Assembly (NCBI GenBank): GCA_900472175.1
Contig: UCHD01000007.1
Span: forward strand, 1 to 64,000
DNA: 64,000 nt
Direction of reading: 5' to 3'
From: Hyphomicrobiales bacterium
GTDB lineage: Bacteria; Pseudomonadota; Alphaproteobacteria; Rhizobiales; Rhizobiaceae
The position numbers and the translations under genes were made by a program. Under the pieces are notes generated by a model, which was not told the DNA's origin, did no database searches, and saw nothing but the letters and a program-made list of their open reading frames with translations. Positions 35,053 through 47,489 of this stretch are shown here, piece by piece. Each line of letters opens with the position of its first letter. Positions within the stretch are counted from its first letter, which is position 1.

Positions 35053-35712
35053 TCAGCGGGTTCCGAAGATCGCCGAGCCGACACGCACGCTTGTGGCGCC
35101 AAACTGCACCGCGACATCGAAATCGCCGGACATGCCCATCGAGAGCTTTTTCAGGCCGCACCGTTCGGCAAGCTTGGCAAGCAGGGCAAAATGCGGGCCG
35201 GGGTTTTCATCTGCTGGCGGGATGCACATCAGTCCTTCCACCGGAATGCCGATGGTTTCGCGGCAAAGCGTCACGAAAGCCACGGTATCATCGGGCGCAA
35301 TACCGGCCTTTTGCGGCTCAAGCCCGGTATTGACCTGAACATAGAGGCGGACGGGCTTGTTCTGCCGGATAATTTCCGCAGCGATGGCCCGGGCAATCTT
35401 TTCGCGGTCGATGGTCTCGATCACATCAAACAGAGACACGGCGTCTGCCGCCTTGTTGGATTGCAGCGGACCAATCAGATGAAGCTCGATGCCGGTGTTT
35501 TCCGCCTTCAGCTCCGGCCACTTGCCTTGCGCTTCCTGCACCCGGTTTTCACCGAAGATCCGCTGCCCTGTTGCAATCACAGGGCGGATCACATCGGCGT
35601 CAAAGGTCTTGGAGACTGCAACGAGCGCGGCGGAACCCGCAGGGCGGCCAGCGGCGCCCTCCGCGTCGCGAATCCGGCTCAGGACATCGTTCAACCGTTC
35701 TTCCACGCTCAT
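35053..35712 (-). CDS. YggS/PLPBP-family PLP-binding protein
   Basis: A 219-residue pyridoxal-phosphate homeostasis protein. The single-domain TIM barrel carries the PLP lysine in LVAVSKTFDAD (about residue 34), GENRVQEAQGKW, HLIGPLQSNK and near the C-terminus LSMGMSGDF. These proteins bind PLP without a known reaction and influence amino-acid and vitamin B6 balance. The ATG giving MSVEERL is chosen because GGAG lies nine bases upstream; two ATGs a few codons earlier are too close to it. Divergent from leuS, with about 210 bp between starts. Confidence 0.93.
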   Translation of the reverse strand: MSVEERLNDVLSRIRDAEGAAGRPAGSAALVAVSKTFDADVIRPVIATGQRIFGENRVQEAQGKWPELKAENTGIELHLIGPLQSNKAADAVSLFDVIETIDREKIARAIAAEIIRQNKPVRLYVQVNTGLEPQKAGIAPDDTVAFVTLCRETIGIPVEGLMCIPPADENPGPHFALLAKLAERCGLKKLSMGMSGDFDVAVQFGATSVRVGSAIFGTR

Positions 35713-35925
35713 CGCCATCGTCTCCATCGCTGTCCGGCACACCTGGCGCAATAATCAAACTGAACGGGACTGCCAAGCCGTAATCACCGGATGCCGGCCT
35801 AAAGCTTCAAAGTTTCACCTCAAAGCCTTCCAAAACTTGACGCTACGCTTGTTTCATGGTGAAGGTCACGCCAAATATTGCAGGGGTTGATTTCCTCTCG
35901 CCCCAATTTCCGGAACATGAATCCT

Positions 35926-38553
35926 ATGGCTACCGAACGTTACAATCCGCGCGATGCTGAACCCCGCTGGCAACAGGAATGGGATCAGAAGAACGTCTTC
36001 ACGACAGACAACAACGACCCGCGCGAAAAATATTACGTGCTCGAGATGTTCCCCTATCCGTCCGGCCGGATCCATATGGGTCATGTCCGCAACTATGCCA
36101 TGGGCGATGTGGTCGCCCGCTACAAGCGCGCACGCGGCTACAATGTCCTGCACCCGATGGGCTGGGATGCTTTCGGCATGCCGGCTGAAAATGCCGCCAT
36201 GGAGCGCGGCGTGCACCCGGCTGCCTGGACCTACCAGAACATCGCCTCGATGAAGGCGCAGCTCAAGGTGATGGGCCTGTCGCTCGACTGGTCGCGCGAA
36301 TTCGCCACCTGCGATGTCGAATATTATCAGCATCAGCAGCACCTGTTCGTGGATTTCCTCGAAAAGGGCCTCGTCTACCGCAAGCAGTCGAAGGTCAACT
36401 GGGATCCGGTCGACAATACGGTTCTGGCCAATGAGCAGGTGATCGATGGACGCGGCTGGCGCTCCGGTGCGCTGGTCGAACAGCGGGAACTGACCCAGTG
36501 GTTCTTCCGCATTACCGATTTCAACCAGGACCTGCTCGATTCGCTCGACACGCTGGATCAGTGGCCGGAAAAAGTCCGGCTGATGCAGAAGAACTGGATC
36601 GGCCGCTCTGAAGGCCTGACGATCCGTTGGGAAATCGTCCCGGGAACGGCCGCCGGCGCGACCGAGGTCGCGGTTTATACCACACGGCCGGACACGCTGT
36701 TTGGCGCCTCCTTCCTGGCAATAGCAGCCGATCATCCGCTGGCGCGCCAGGCGGCTGCGGGTAATCCCGAAATCGAAGCCTTCTGTGAGGAAACGCGCCG
36801 CGCCGGTACATCGCTCGCAGCGCTGGAAACGGCCGAGAAGAAGGGTATCGATACCGGCATCCGGGTAAAGCATCCGCTTGATCCGGATTGGGAACTGCCC
36901 GTCTACGTCGCCAATTTTGTGCTGATGGACTATGGCACGGGCGCGATCTTCGGCTGCCCGTCGGGTGACCAGCGCGACCTCGACTTCGCCCGCAAGTACG
37001 GCCTGCCGGTCGTTGCCGTGGTGATGCCGAAGGACGGCGATGCCCTAAGCTTCACCATTGGCGATGAAGCCTATGTCGGCGACGGCGTGATGATCAATTC
37101 GCGCCATCTTGACGGTTTGACGATCGAGGAAGCCTTTGAAAAGGTAGCTTCTGCCCTGGAGCAGGCCTCGCTCGGCAATACGCCGCAGGCTGAGCGCAAG
37201 GTCAATTTCCGGCTGCGCGACTGGGGTATTTCCCGCCAGCGCTATTGGGGTTGCCCGATCCCGGTTATCCATTGCGATGACTGCGGCGTTGTCCCCGTGC
37301 CAAAGGCCGATCTGCCGGTCAAATTGCCTGATGATGTGACATTCGACAAACCAGGTAATCCGCTCGACCGTCACCCGACATGGCGTCACGTGGCCTGCCC
37401 GCAATGCGGCAAGGATGCGCGCCGCGAAACCGACACGATGGATACTTTTGTCGATTCCTCGTGGTATTTTGCCCGCTTCACGGCGCCATGGGAAAGCAAG
37501 CCGACCGATCCCACCGCTGTCGATCACTGGTTGCCTGTCGACCAATATATCGGCGGTATCGAGCATGCGATCCTGCATCTGCTTTATTCGCGCTTCTTTA
37601 CCCGGGCAATGAAAGCCACGGGACATGCCGGTCTTGACGAGCCCTTCAAGGGCCTGTTCACGCAAGGCATGGTCGTGCACGAAACCTACAGCCGCGGCGA
37701 GGGTGCCCAGCGCGAATGGGTAACGCCGGCCGAAATCATCATTGTCGAAACCGACGGCAAGCGGCAGGCAAGCCTGATCGAGACCGGCGAGCCGATCGCC
37801 ATCGGATCGATCGAGAAAATGTCGAAGTCTAAGAAAAACGTTGTCGATCCCGACGACATCATCGCGTCCTATGGCGCCGATACCGCGCGCTTCTTCGTTC
37901 TCTCCGATTCGCCGCCTGATCGCGACGTGATCTGGTCGGAAGCGGGTGTCGAAGGTGCGCATCGCTTCGTCCAGCGCCTGTGGCGCCTGATCTCCGAAGC
38001 TGCCGATGCGTTGAAGGCGGTAGAGGCCAAGCCTGCGTCCAACGGCCCAGCCCTTGCGATCTCGCAGCTGGCTCACAAGACGCTAAAGGCCGTTCAGGCC
38101 GACTATGACAAGCTTGCCTTCAACAAGGCCGTGGCGCGGCTCTATGAGCTCGTAAACGCGCTTGCCAACCCATTGACGCAGGTTGCCGCCGGAAGCGCAG
38201 ATCAGGCGACCACGGCAGCCGTCAAGGAAGCAACGGCAATCCTGATCAGCCTCGTTGCTCCGATGATGCCGCATCTGGCCGAACAGTGCTGGCAGGAGAT
38301 CGGCGGAACAGGCCTGATCGCCCAGACGGCATGGCCGGTCTACAGCGAAACACTGGTGGCCGAGAACGAAGTGACCATGCCCGTGCAGATCAACGGCAAG
38401 AAGCGCGCCGATTTGACAATTGCGCGCGATGCAGATCAGACTGCGATCGAGAACGCCGTCCTGGCGCTCGAGCCGGTCAAGACTGCATTGAACGGACAAA
38501 GCCCGAAAAAGATCATCGTCGTGCCGCAGAGGATCGTGAATGTCGTTGTCTGA
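35926..38553 (+). CDS. leuS: Leucyl-tRNA synthetase
   Basis: Charges tRNA-Leu. The 875-residue class I synthetase begins [19 protein letters not shown]. It has the HIGH-type motif [14 protein letters not shown] at about residues 40-53, the CP1 editing domain with the [10 protein letters not shown] segment near residue 252, the zinc-like [16 protein letters not shown] segment, and the KMSKS loop near residue 629 ([13 protein letters not shown]). The start follows the family N-terminus; the open frame extends further upstream. Its last 14 bases overlap lptE, and the order leuS-lptE-holA is standard in Proteobacteria. Confidence 0.98.
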   Translation: MATERYNPRDAEPRWQQEWDQKNVFTTDNNDPREKYYVLEMFPYPSGRIHMGHVRNYAMGDVVARYKRARGYNVLHPMGWDAFGMPAENAAMERGVHPAAWTYQNIASMKAQLKVMGLSLDWSREFATCDVEYYQHQQHLFVDFLEKGLVYRKQSKVNWDPVDNTVLANEQVIDGRGWRSGALVEQRELTQWFFRITDFNQDLLDSLDTLDQWPEKVRLMQKNWIGRSEGLTIRWEIVPGTAAGATEVAVYTTRPDTLFGASFLAIAADHPLARQAAAGNPEIEAFCEETRRAGTSLAALETAEKKGIDTGIRVKHPLDPDWELPVYVANFVLMDYGTGAIFGCPSGDQRDLDFARKYGLPVVAVVMPKDGDALSFTIGDEAYVGDGVMINSRHLDGLTIEEAFEKVASALEQASLGNTPQAERKVNFRLRDWGISRQRYWGCPIPVIHCDDCGVVPVPKADLPVKLPDDVTFDKPGNPLDRHPTWRHVACPQCGKDARRETDTMDTFVDSSWYFARFTAPWESKPTDPTAVDHWLPVDQYIGGIEHAILHLLYSRFFTRAMKATGHAGLDEPFKGLFTQGMVVHETYSRGEGAQREWVTPAEIIIVETDGKRQASLIETGEPIAIGSIEKMSKSKKNVVDPDDIIASYGADTARFFVLSDSPPDRDVIWSEAGVEGAHRFVQRLWRLISEAADALKAVEAKPASNGPALAISQLAHKTLKAVQADYDKLAFNKAVARLYELVNALANPLTQVAAGSADQATTAAVKEATAILISLVAPMMPHLAEQCWQEIGGTGLIAQTAWPVYSETLVAENEVTMPVQINGKKRADLTIARDADQTAIENAVLALEPVKTALNGQSPKKIIVVPQRIVNVVV

Positions 38554-39073
38554 AAAAGCTCAAAGATACCTGCGGCTTCTGGCTTTCAGCACGCTCGCGG
38601 CTCTCGCCGGTTGCCAGGTCAAGCCGCTTTATTCGGACGGTCCGCAGGGCAAGCCCGCAAAGGCGCTCGCCTCGATCGAAATCTCCGAAGCCGATGACCG
38701 CGTCGAGCAGGAGGTGCGCAACGCGCTGATCTTCCTAACCTCGGGGGGCGCTGGCGAACCGGTGAACGCTCAATACAAGCTGGCTCTGAATGTCACCAGC
38801 AAGACCCAGGGCGTTCTATACGATCAGAACACCAAGGACGACAATACCGATACCGCAAGTGCCGCCCGCATCGTCGTCATGGCCGATTACAACCTGACAC
38901 GCGCCGATACGGGTGAAACCGTTCGTTCCGGCAACCGGACCGCTGTCGCGCTCGTCGATTTTCCGGGCCAGGAATTTGCCAAGGTTCGCGCCGGGCGTGA
39001 TGGCGAAAAACGGGCCGCCAAGGAGCTGGCGGAGATCATCCGTGCCGACCTCGCAGCAGCGCTCGGCCGCTGA
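38540..39073 (+). CDS. lptE: LPS-assembly lipoprotein LptE
   Basis: An outer-membrane lipoprotein that plugs the LptD barrel and helps place LPS on the cell surface. The 177-residue protein has a lipoprotein signal peptide with lipobox LAGC (Cys25), a short N-terminal strand VKPLYSD, and an alternating beta/alpha pattern typical of the alphaproteobacterial LptE group. The start codon lies 14 bp inside leuS, so translation is probably coupled. It is followed 26 bp later by holA. Sequence similarity in this family is low, so the call leans on the lipobox and the leuS-lptE-holA order. Confidence 0.88.
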   Translation: MSLSEKAQRYLRLLAFSTLAALAGCQVKPLYSDGPQGKPAKALASIEISEADDRVEQEVRNALIFLTSGGAGEPVNAQYKLALNVTSKTQGVLYDQNTKDDNTDTASAARIVVMADYNLTRADTGETVRSGNRTAVALVDFPGQEFAKVRAGRDGEKRAAKELAEIIRADLAAALGR

Positions 39074-39098
39074 TCAATCAGCGGCGTAAGGTGGCGGT

Positions 39099-40133
39099 AT
39101 GACCGAGATCAAATCGCACGAATTCGATCAGTTCCTGCAGCGTCCGTTGCGGGACAATCGTATCTATCTGATCTACGGCCCTGATCGCGGCCTCGTTTCC
39201 GAGCGGGCCGGCCAGATAGCGGCCAAAAGCGGCGTCGCACTCGACGACCCGTTCTCGTTGATCCGGCTTGATGGCTCCGATTTGCAGCAAAGCCCTGGGC
39301 GACTGCTGGATGAGGTCAATACGATCGGCCTGTTTGGCGGTGAAAAACTCGTCTGGATCCGGGCGTCGGGAACAGAGAAAACGCTGGTAGACGGCCTGAC
39401 CGCGCTTGCAAGCCAGCCGCCGGACGCGAGCTACGTCATTATCGAGGCGGGTGATCTCAAAAAGGGAACCGGCATTCGCAAGATCGGCGAGACCAGCCGG
39501 GCGGTTGTCTCGGTTGCCTGTTACAGCGATGATCCACGGGCGGTGAATGGCCTGATCGATCAGGAACTCGGGCTGGAGGGCCTGCGTATATCGCCTGCGG
39601 CGCGGGAGCGGCTGAACGAAGCTCTTGGCGGAGACCGGATCGCCTCACGCAACGAAATCCGTAAGCTGGCGCTGTATTGCCGGGGCATGGCCGTGATTGA
39701 AGAAGAGCACGTTCTGGAGATCGTGGGAGACGCCAGCGCAGTTTCCGTCGATGATGCGATAGATGCCGTTCTCAAGGGCGATGCCGACGGTCTTCAACAC
39801 GCCATCCGCAAGATCGTCGCATCGAAGACGGCAATCTTTCTCGTCCTGCAGGCCTGCCTCAAGCAGTTTCAATTGCTCGATCTGATGCGCTCGGAAATGG
39901 ACGACAAGCGGCAACAACCGGCTCAGATCGTTGCCACACTCGGCCGTCATTTGCATTTCCGCCGCAAACCGTTGATCGAAGGTGCATTAAAGACATGGAC
40001 CCTTCCAGCAATCCGGCGGGAACTTGGCCGGTTGCAGACGGCAATTTTTCAGAGCCGCACCCGCCAGAGCCTGGAAGACAGCATCGCCATGCAGACATTG
40101 CTGGCGATTACACTGCAATCAGCCCGTAGATAG
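39099..40133 (+). CDS. holA: DNA polymerase III delta subunit
   Basis: HolA opens the beta clamp within the clamp loader. The 344-residue protein shows the family opening (RIYLIYGPDRGLVSERAGQI), the WIRASG segment, a middle ATPase-like domain without a P-loop, and a C-terminal helical collar domain (about 215-344). It follows lptE by 25 bp as part of the leuS-lptE-holA operon. The gene converges on parB, and an A/T-rich 56-bp gap with a small hairpin (AGATAGA-TTTA-TCTATCT) lies between. Confidence 0.93.
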   Translation: MTEIKSHEFDQFLQRPLRDNRIYLIYGPDRGLVSERAGQIAAKSGVALDDPFSLIRLDGSDLQQSPGRLLDEVNTIGLFGGEKLVWIRASGTEKTLVDGLTALASQPPDASYVIIEAGDLKKGTGIRKIGETSRAVVSVACYSDDPRAVNGLIDQELGLEGLRISPAARERLNEALGGDRIASRNEIRKLALYCRGMAVIEEEHVLEIVGDASAVSVDDAIDAVLKGDADGLQHAIRKIVASKTAIFLVLQACLKQFQLLDLMRSEMDDKRQQPAQIVATLGRHLHFRRKPLIEGALKTWTLPAIRRELGRLQTAIFQSRTRQSLEDSIAMQTLLAITLQSARR

Positions 40134-40189
40134 ATTTATCTATCTGATACTATTGTATATTCTCAGATTATTTCGTATCCGAATCGATA

Positions 40190-41077
40190 TCAGCGCCGTT
40201 CGAGCAATCGGCAGATCTCTTCCAACTGGTCGAGCGTCTTGTAGGAGATCCGCAACTGCCCGCCGGACGCCTTGTGATTGACGGTCACGTCAAGTCCCAG
40301 GCTGTCGGACAGGGTCCGCTCCAGCGCCAGCGTATCGGCGTCCTTTTCCTCCTTGGGGGAGGGCTTGCCATAGCTAGGGTCACTCTGGGCCCGGATATCG
40401 TTTTGCGCCAGCCGCTCGGTATCGCGCACGGAAAGACCCTTGGCGATGATCGAGCGGGCCAGCGTTACCGGATCGGACGTCGGGATCAGCGCGCGGGCAT
40501 GGCCGGCGGACAATGTACCCGAAGACAGCATGTCCCGAACCGGCTCCGGCAGTTTCAACAGGCGCAGGCTGTTGGCCACGTGGCTGCGGCTCTTGCCGAT
40601 AATTTCTCCGAGATCGTTCTGCGTATACCCGTGTTCGGCGATCAACTGATCGTAACCCAGCGCTTCTTCAAGCGGATTAAGATCGGATCGCTGGACATTC
40701 TCAACAATGGCAATTTCCAGAGCCGTGCGATCATCGACGTCCCGAACGATGACGGGAATATCAGTAAACCCTGCCAGCTGGGCTGCACGCCAGCGGCGCT
40801 CGCCTGCAATGATTTCGTAGCGTTCATCAGCGATGGTGCGAACGACGACGGGCTGGACGATGCCGTGCTGGCGGATCGAGCTTGCGAGGTCCTGGAGTTC
40901 TGCCTCATCAAAGGTCCGCCGCGGATTGCGCGGATTGCGGGCGACAAACTCGATCGGAATGCGCCGGTCAGCATTGACGGGCGCAACAGGGCCGCTCGTT
41001 TGCAAGGGCTGGTCCATCTCACCGATCAGCGCCGCAAGACCGCGTCCAAGTCTACGTCTCGAATTGTCGTCATTCAT
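40190..41077 (-). CDS. parB: Chromosome partitioning protein ParB
   Basis: ParB binds parS, spreads as a CTP-dependent clamp and positions the origin. The 295-residue protein has the N-terminal CTPase fold with RRTFDEAELQDLASSIRQHG and the GERRWRAAQLAG motif. The helix-turn-helix domain with EIIGKSRSHVANSLRLLKLP contacts parS. The C-terminal dimerisation domain ends in a leucine-rich segment. It is the downstream partner of parA (45 bp apart). Six parS-like sites in this window are its expected targets. The length is normal for chromosomal ParB. Confidence 0.97.
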   Translation of the reverse strand: MNDDNSRRRLGRGLAALIGEMDQPLQTSGPVAPVNADRRIPIEFVARNPRNPRRTFDEAELQDLASSIRQHGIVQPVVVRTIADERYEIIAGERRWRAAQLAGFTDIPVIVRDVDDRTALEIAIVENVQRSDLNPLEEALGYDQLIAEHGYTQNDLGEIIGKSRSHVANSLRLLKLPEPVRDMLSSGTLSAGHARALIPTSDPVTLARSIIAKGLSVRDTERLAQNDIRAQSDPSYGKPSPKEEKDADTLALERTLSDSLGLDVTVNHKASGGQLRISYKTLDQLEEICRLLERR

Positions 41078-41122
41078 GATCAGTACTCACACTTATCGTT
41101 ACGATATCGAATCAATTGCCGC

Positions 41123-41917
41123 TCAAGCCGCCTTCCGCAGCCGTTCGCGTTGAATCACTTCCGATGCCAGTTGAAGGTAGGCCTGGCTACCCGCACATTT
41201 CAGATCATAGAGGATCGCCGGCTTGCCATAGGAGGGCGCCTCGGAAACGCGCACGTTGCGCGGGATCAGCGTATGATAGACCTTCTCACCGAGATGAGTC
41301 CGTACGTCGTTGACCACCTGCTGGGCGAGATTATTGCGGGAATCAAACATGGTCAGCACGATACCCTGAATATCCAGGGTTGGATTGACCGACCGCCGAA
41401 CCTGATCGACGGTCTCCAGCAACTGGCTCAGACCTTCCAGCGCGAAGAATTCGCATTGCAGCGGCACCAGCACGGAATGGGCGGCGGCCATGGCATTCAT
41501 CGTCAGCAGGTTGAAGGATGGCGGGCAATCCACCAGAACGTAGGAATACGCGAGCGCTTCGGGAGAGGCGAGCGCCCTGCGCAACCGGAAAACCCGATCG
41601 CTGGCCGCTGAAATTTCCATCTCGACGCCGAGCAGATCCATCGTCGATGGAACGATTGAAAGGTTGGGAACCACGGTATCCTGCACGACTTCGCCGATGC
41701 CATGGGATCCAACCATCAACTCATAGGATGACAGCTTGCGGTCGCGCCGCTGAATGCCAAGCCCGGTGCTGGCATTGCCCTGCGGATCGAGATCGACGAT
41801 CAGGACTTTTTCACCGATGGCGGCCAAAGCGGTTGCGAGGTTGATGGCTGTCGTGGTTTTCCCAACGCCGCCCTTCTGGTTGGCAATCGTGATGATCCTG
41901 TTCTTCTCGCCTATCAT
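41123..41917 (-). CDS. parA: Chromosome partitioning ATPase ParA (Soj)
   Basis: A 264-residue deviant-Walker ATPase that binds DNA nonspecifically and is pulled into gradients by ParB. The deviant Walker A motif is [18 protein letters not shown] at about residues 11-28, with the signature lysine in KGGVGKT. The [12 protein letters not shown] and [13 protein letters not shown] segments supply Walker A' and B. It lies 14 bp after rsmG and 45 bp before parB, so the operon is mnmG-rsmG-parA-parB. Size and lack of an N-terminal DNA-binding domain mark it as chromosomal rather than plasmid type Ia. Confidence 0.97.
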   Translation of the reverse strand: MIGEKNRIITIANQKGGVGKTTTAINLATALAAIGEKVLIVDLDPQGNASTGLGIQRRDRKLSSYELMVGSHGIGEVVQDTVVPNLSIVPSTMDLLGVEMEISAASDRVFRLRRALASPEALAYSYVLVDCPPSFNLLTMNAMAAAHSVLVPLQCEFFALEGLSQLLETVDQVRRSVNPTLDIQGIVLTMFDSRNNLAQQVVNDVRTHLGEKVYHTLIPRNVRVSEAPSYGKPAILYDLKCAGSQAYLQLASEVIQRERLRKAA

Positions 41918-41931
41918 GCCGCATACCGCCG

Positions 41932-42570
41932 TTATTGAGTTTTGCGCGAAAGATTTGCGATTTCGAGAACCACGGAGTCTGGCTCGACGACGCTCTGATG
42001 TTTTACCAGATCAAATTGAAAGCGGCTAACAGCTTTGTCGACTTCCTGCTGATAATCCCGGCCTTTGTGGAAGAAAGCCCGTGGTTTGTTATCCGCGGTC
42101 ATCCATGGCGCACAGTAATCGAGGAGCTGGCCGAGGTCTGCGAGCGCCCGCGCCGAAACCGCATCACATTGCGGAATGACATTAACCGCATCCTCGATGC
42201 GAATCGGGTGCACAGAACCGCGTCCGCCGGTTTCATTCAACGCCACACGAAGGAATGCCGCTTTCTTGTTGTTACTCTCGACGAGATGAACCCAGCCGTC
42301 TCCGAGTTCGGCCAGGAAGATGGCAGTGATAATACCGGGGAAGCCGCCGCCACTGCCGAGATCGACCCATCGTTTCGGCCCCGGAAACAGCTGAAATATT
42401 TGGGCGCTATCAGCAATATGCCTCTGCCAAAGATCCGCCAGCGTCGATGGCGCTACCAAGTTGATCGACTTTGCCCATTTCTGGAAAAGGTTGGAAAAAT
42501 GCTCGAGCCTTTCGGACGTTTCACGTGAAACACGTAATCCGTTTAGCTCACGGGAAGGACTCGCAATCAT
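41932..42570 (-). CDS. rsmG: 16S rRNA (guanine-N7)-methyltransferase RsmG (GidB)
   Basis: Methylates G527 of 16S rRNA with SAM; loss gives low-level streptomycin resistance in many bacteria. The 212-residue protein has the SAM motif [11 protein letters not shown] near residues 70-80 and [10 protein letters not shown] further on. Its start overlaps the mnmG stop by 4 bp and parA follows after 14 bp. Residues 14-18 (VSRET) are encoded by a parS-like site, so this part of the sequence is constrained by ParB binding as well as by coding. Confidence 0.95.
   Translation of the reverse strand: MIASPSRELNGLRVSRETSERLEHFSNLFQKWAKSINLVAPSTLADLWQRHIADSAQIFQLFPGPKRWVDLGSGGGFPGIITAIFLAELGDGWVHLVESNNKKAAFLRVALNETGGRGSVHPIRIEDAVNVIPQCDAVSARALADLGQLLDYCAPWMTADNKPRAFFHKGRDYQQEVDKAVSRFQFDLVKHQSVVEPDSVVLEIANLSRKTQ
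42517..42532. other. parS-like site inside rsmG
   Basis: CGTTTCACGTGAAACA: 15 of 16 match to parS with the central TTTCACGTGAAA palindrome intact. It is read in rsmG as VSRET and lies 1.4 kb from the parB gene start. Confidence 0.85.
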
Positions 42571-44450
42571 TGAATCGCCTGTTTTGAATACGCTGCTGAG
42601 GTGTGTTTTACCTTGCGCATATGCGCAAGGATCAACGATATGGCAGACGGTGTAATGCCGTCTACCTTCATGGCCTGAGCCAAATTGCGAGGCTTTGCGG
42701 CTTCGAGTTTCTGCTTCAGTTCATTCGAGAGACCCGAAAGCAGCTGGAAATCGAAGTCGTCAGGGATGACGCGATTTTCTTCGCTACGGACGCCTGCGAT
42801 GTCCGACGCCTGTCGCTCCATATAGACGGCATAAGTCGCATCGATCTCAAGCGCCTCCGCAAGTTTGCTATCAATCAGGGACAGTTCCGGCCAGACGGTG
42901 CTCAAGGATTGGATTGAGTGATCCGCATAGGAGAGAAGCTCAAACGCTGACCGGCGCTGTCCATCCAGATTCAGTTTCAGTCCGTGCATACGACCTTCGG
43001 TTGGGGTTACCGTCAACGACTGAAGCAATTGTTTGTTGCGGTCGATATCTGAGACCCATGTGTCAAATTTTGCAGCTCGCTCCGCTGAAACACAGCCGAG
43101 TGAAATTGCTTCCCGCGTGAGCCGGACGTCAGCATTGTCTGCCCGCAACGACAGGCGATATTCTGCCCGGGACGTAAACATTCTGTATGGTTCTGCCACA
43201 CCCCGCGACGTGAGGTCGTCGATCATGACGCCGATATAGGAATTGGTGCGGCTGAACAGATGGGGTGCGCTACCGGCACACAACAAAGCAGCGTTTAACC
43301 CGGCGACCAGGCCTTGCGCGCCGGCCTCCTCATATCCCGTCGTGCCATTGATTTGACCGGCAAGGAACAGCCCGGGGATCTTCATGACTTCCAGTGACAA
43401 CGAGAGCTCACGCGGATCGACGTGATCGTACTCGATGGCATAACCCGGTTGCAGGATGGCAACAGGCTCCAGCCCGGGGATCGTTCTGATAAATGCTTGC
43501 TGTACATCCTCCGGCAGCGAGGTCGAAATTCCGTTTGGATAAACGGTATCGTCATCAAGGCCTTCCGGTTCCAGGAAAATCTGGTGGCCGTCACGTTCGC
43601 CAAACTTGACGATCTTATCTTCTATGGAAGGGCAGTACCTTGGACCAACCCCTTCGATTTGTCCCGAATACATCGCCGATTTCAGCAGGTTGTCCGAGAT
43701 GATCTTGTGCGTCGCATCCGTCGTTCGTGTCACACCACAGTCGATCTGGCGGTTGAGAATGCGGTCTGTCATAAAGGAGAAGGGGACCGGATCTTCATCT
43801 GCGCCCTGGCGGCCAACCGATTGCCAATCAATCGTCTTGCCGTCCAAACGCGCCGGCGTTCCCGTCTTCAAGCGACCAAGCCGCAAACCGAAGCGTTCCA
43901 GAGTAGCGGACAGTCCGAGTGAAGGGTCTTCACCAACCCGCCCGGCAGGGATTTTACGATTGCCGATATGAATGAGACCACGCAAAAACGTACCGGTGGT
44001 CAGTACCGCGGCGCCGCCGGAGATATGACGGCCGTCAGCAAGAACGACACCGCAGACACGACCATTCTTCAGTTGCAGATCAAAGGCATCGCCTTCGATA
44101 ACATCGAGGTTTTCGATCGCCTGGATTTCGGCCTGCATGGCCAGTCGATAAAGCTTTCGATCGGCCTGCGTACGTGGGCCGCGAACTGCCGGGCCTTTCC
44201 GGCGATTCAGCAAACGGAACTGGATCCCGGCTGCATCAGCGATACGGCCCATGAGACCATCCATCGCATCAATCTCGCGCACCAGATGTCCCTTGCCCAG
44301 GCCGCCGATCGCGGGGTTGCAGGACATGACGCCGATCGTATCCCGCCTATGCGTGATCAAGGCAGTTTTGGCGCCCATACGTGCCGCGGCACTGGCCGCT
44401 TCGCAACCCGCGTGGCCACCGCCGATGACAATCACATCATAATCGAACAT
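42567..44450 (-). CDS. mnmG: tRNA uridine-34 5-carboxymethylaminomethyl modification protein MnmG (GidA)
   Basis: MnmG, an FAD enzyme, works with MnmE to modify the wobble uridine of several tRNAs. The 627-residue protein has the FAD dinucleotide motif [11 protein letters not shown] at residues 8-18, [19 protein letters not shown] near residue 45, the [19 protein letters not shown]-type segment (here ending AGAQG), and a helical C-terminal domain that binds MnmE and tRNA. The upstream gap to mnmE is 92 bp and contains a parS-like site. It heads the mnmG-rsmG-parA-parB operon. Confidence 0.97.
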   Translation of the reverse strand: MFDYDVIVIGGGHAGCEAASAAARMGAKTALITHRRDTIGVMSCNPAIGGLGKGHLVREIDAMDGLMGRIADAAGIQFRLLNRRKGPAVRGPRTQADRKLYRLAMQAEIQAIENLDVIEGDAFDLQLKNGRVCGVVLADGRHISGGAAVLTTGTFLRGLIHIGNRKIPAGRVGEDPSLGLSATLERFGLRLGRLKTGTPARLDGKTIDWQSVGRQGADEDPVPFSFMTDRILNRQIDCGVTRTTDATHKIISDNLLKSAMYSGQIEGVGPRYCPSIEDKIVKFGERDGHQIFLEPEGLDDDTVYPNGISTSLPEDVQQAFIRTIPGLEPVAILQPGYAIEYDHVDPRELSLSLEVMKIPGLFLAGQINGTTGYEEAGAQGLVAGLNAALLCAGSAPHLFSRTNSYIGVMIDDLTSRGVAEPYRMFTSRAEYRLSLRADNADVRLTREAISLGCVSAERAAKFDTWVSDIDRNKQLLQSLTVTPTEGRMHGLKLNLDGQRRSAFELLSYADHSIQSLSTVWPELSLIDSKLAEALEIDATYAVYMERQASDIAGVRSEENRVIPDDFDFQLLSGLSNELKQKLEAAKPRNLAQAMKVDGITPSAISLILAHMRKVKHTSAAYSKQAIQ

Positions 44451-44487
44451 TTTAGACCGTCTCCATCACGGTATTTCGGTAGCGAAT

Positions 44488-44503
44488 CGTTTCACGTGAA
44501 ACA
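44488..44503. other. parS-like site between mnmE and mnmG
   Basis: CGTTTCACGTGAAACA, identical to the rsmG site, 15 of 16 to consensus. It is in the 92-bp intergenic gap, so it is free of coding constraint. Confidence 0.88.
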
Positions 44504-44542
44504 TACGTCGAGACTCGTCAACGTTGTATACCCGATTGCATC

Positions 44543-45883
44543 TCACTTTCCGATGCAAAACTCTGAAAAGATGACACCGAGCAGATCTTCAACATCCACG
44601 CGGCCCGTTATTCGACCGAGGGCATCCCCGGCCTGGCGCAAATACTCGGCTTGAATATCAAGTCCACGATTTGATTGTATCAAACTCATCTCGATAGCTG
44701 AGTGAGCTTGTTGCAGGCAACTCACATGCCTCTTACGAGTCGGCAACGAAAGCGCGTTTTGACCAGAGATCTCCGGCAGAAAACTTGTAACGACCTCGAT
44801 AAGCCGATCAATGCCAGCGCCCGTCACCGTCGAGATCAGCACGTCGGCGCTGGCGTTATCCCACAAAAGAGGCGTTCTATCAATCTTCGTACCGATGCGG
44901 ATGACCGGCTTTGCCGTGCCAAGTTCCTCCAGTGGAACAAACCCTTCGGGTGTGTCCGCGAGCAACAGGATGACATCTGCCTGATCGATTGTCAGATAAG
45001 CGCGCCGAATGCCTTCCTGTTCAACACGATCGGCGGTCTCCCGTAACCCGGCAGTATCGAACAGTTGAACGCGGAATCCGGCTAAGGAAAGATCGACCGA
45101 AAGAATGTCGCGCGTGGTTCCAGCGATATCGGTGACAATAGCTACATCCCGGCGTGCCAAACAGTTGAGCAGACTGGACTTTCCCGCATTCGGCTCGCCG
45201 GCAATAACGATCTTCAGACCATCGCGAATGATCTCCGCAAGCCCAGCGCCTTCCAGATGCGCTCCAATCTCCGCCTTCAGATCACGCATGTCTGCCCAGA
45301 TCCTGTCTGCAACGGAACCCGGAACATCATCTTCATCGGCGAAGTCCAGTTCGGCCTCGATCATCGCTCTCGCATGGGTCAGTCTACGCGCCCATCCATC
45401 GTAGGTCGTAGAGAGCTTGCCGCTCGAATGCTCCTGCGCAAGCCGCCGCTGCATCTCCGTCTCTGCTGAAATTAGGTCAGCCAGTCCCTCGATCTCAACC
45501 AGATCGAGTTTGCCGTTGTGAAACGCGCGCCGTGAAAACTCGCCAGCCTCCGCGTGTCGCAGCCCGGGTTGTGCTTCCAGTTCCGCAAGGACGGCGTTCA
45601 CGACTGCCCGGCCACCGTGCACCTGCAATTCGGCGCAGTCTTCCCCGGTAAAGGATGAGGGAGCAGCAAAGTAGAGAACGAGACCCTGATCGAGAATATC
45701 ACCATTTCGAGTCCGAATCGATCGCAACACAGCTTGCCGCGGTGCAGGGAGGGAACCGCACACTTCAGCCAAAACCCGTGATGTCTGCGGTCCGCTGATA
45801 CGAATGACTGCGACACCCGATGGCAGGGCGCCGGAGGACAAGGCATAGATCGTATCTGACATGATCTGTGTCGGCTGGTTCAA
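44543..45883 (-). CDS. mnmE: tRNA modification GTPase MnmE (TrmE)
   Basis: Partner of MnmG in wobble-uridine modification. The 446-residue protein has an N-terminal tetrahydrofolate-binding domain (about 1-125), a helical domain, and an inserted G domain with G1 GEPNAGKSS and G3 DTAGLRET. It ends in the essential CxGK motif (FCIGK). The start is a TTG with AAGGGAT ahead at good spacing; the ATG 21 bases downstream would give MSDTIYALSSG and has no ribosome binding site. It is separated from mnmG by a parS-bearing 92-bp gap, and from rho by a terminator. Confidence 0.96.
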   Translation of the reverse strand: MNQPTQIMSDTIYALSSGALPSGVAVIRISGPQTSRVLAEVCGSLPAPRQAVLRSIRTRNGDILDQGLVLYFAAPSSFTGEDCAELQVHGGRAVVNAVLAELEAQPGLRHAEAGEFSRRAFHNGKLDLVEIEGLADLISAETEMQRRLAQEHSSGKLSTTYDGWARRLTHARAMIEAELDFADEDDVPGSVADRIWADMRDLKAEIGAHLEGAGLAEIIRDGLKIVIAGEPNAGKSSLLNCLARRDVAIVTDIAGTTRDILSVDLSLAGFRVQLFDTAGLRETADRVEQEGIRRAYLTIDQADVILLLADTPEGFVPLEELGTAKPVIRIGTKIDRTPLLWDNASADVLISTVTGAGIDRLIEVVTSFLPEISGQNALSLPTRKRHVSCLQQAHSAIEMSLIQSNRGLDIQAEYLRQAGDALGRITGRVDVEDLLGVIFSEFCIGK

Positions 45884-45984
45884 GGCGTAATCCCTTATCG
45901 CCGTCGCAACATCATGACAGCGCGATTTCTAAACAGTGAATCCGGAAAAGGAATCCGGCTACGTAGTTTTCCCTAAAAACACAA

Positions 45985-46007
45985 AAGCCCAGGCTGAGCC
46001 TGGGCTT
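45985..46007 (-). terminator. Terminator of rho
   Basis: AAGCCCAGGCT/AGCCTGGGCTT stem with almost no loop; on the minus strand it is followed by TTGTGTTTTTAGG. It ends the rho transcript ahead of mnmE. Confidence 0.85.
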
Positions 46008-46029
46008 CGTGCAAAATTGTGACCACGGG

Positions 46030-47295
<1,266 letters not shown>

Positions 47296-47489
47296 GAAGG
47301 GGACCACACTTGGAATTCGGAAAGGAAAGTCGGCGTGCTTGATGTAAGGGGAGCTGCAGCGGAAGGGGCAGGCTCGTAACGTTTACACATGCCACGAAAG
47401 AGGAGATGGCGGGAAAATAGCGACTCACTCGTTGCGCCGCAAGGGGGCAACGAAAATTACCGGAAGTTTCCTTCTCCAACAGTCAAAGC

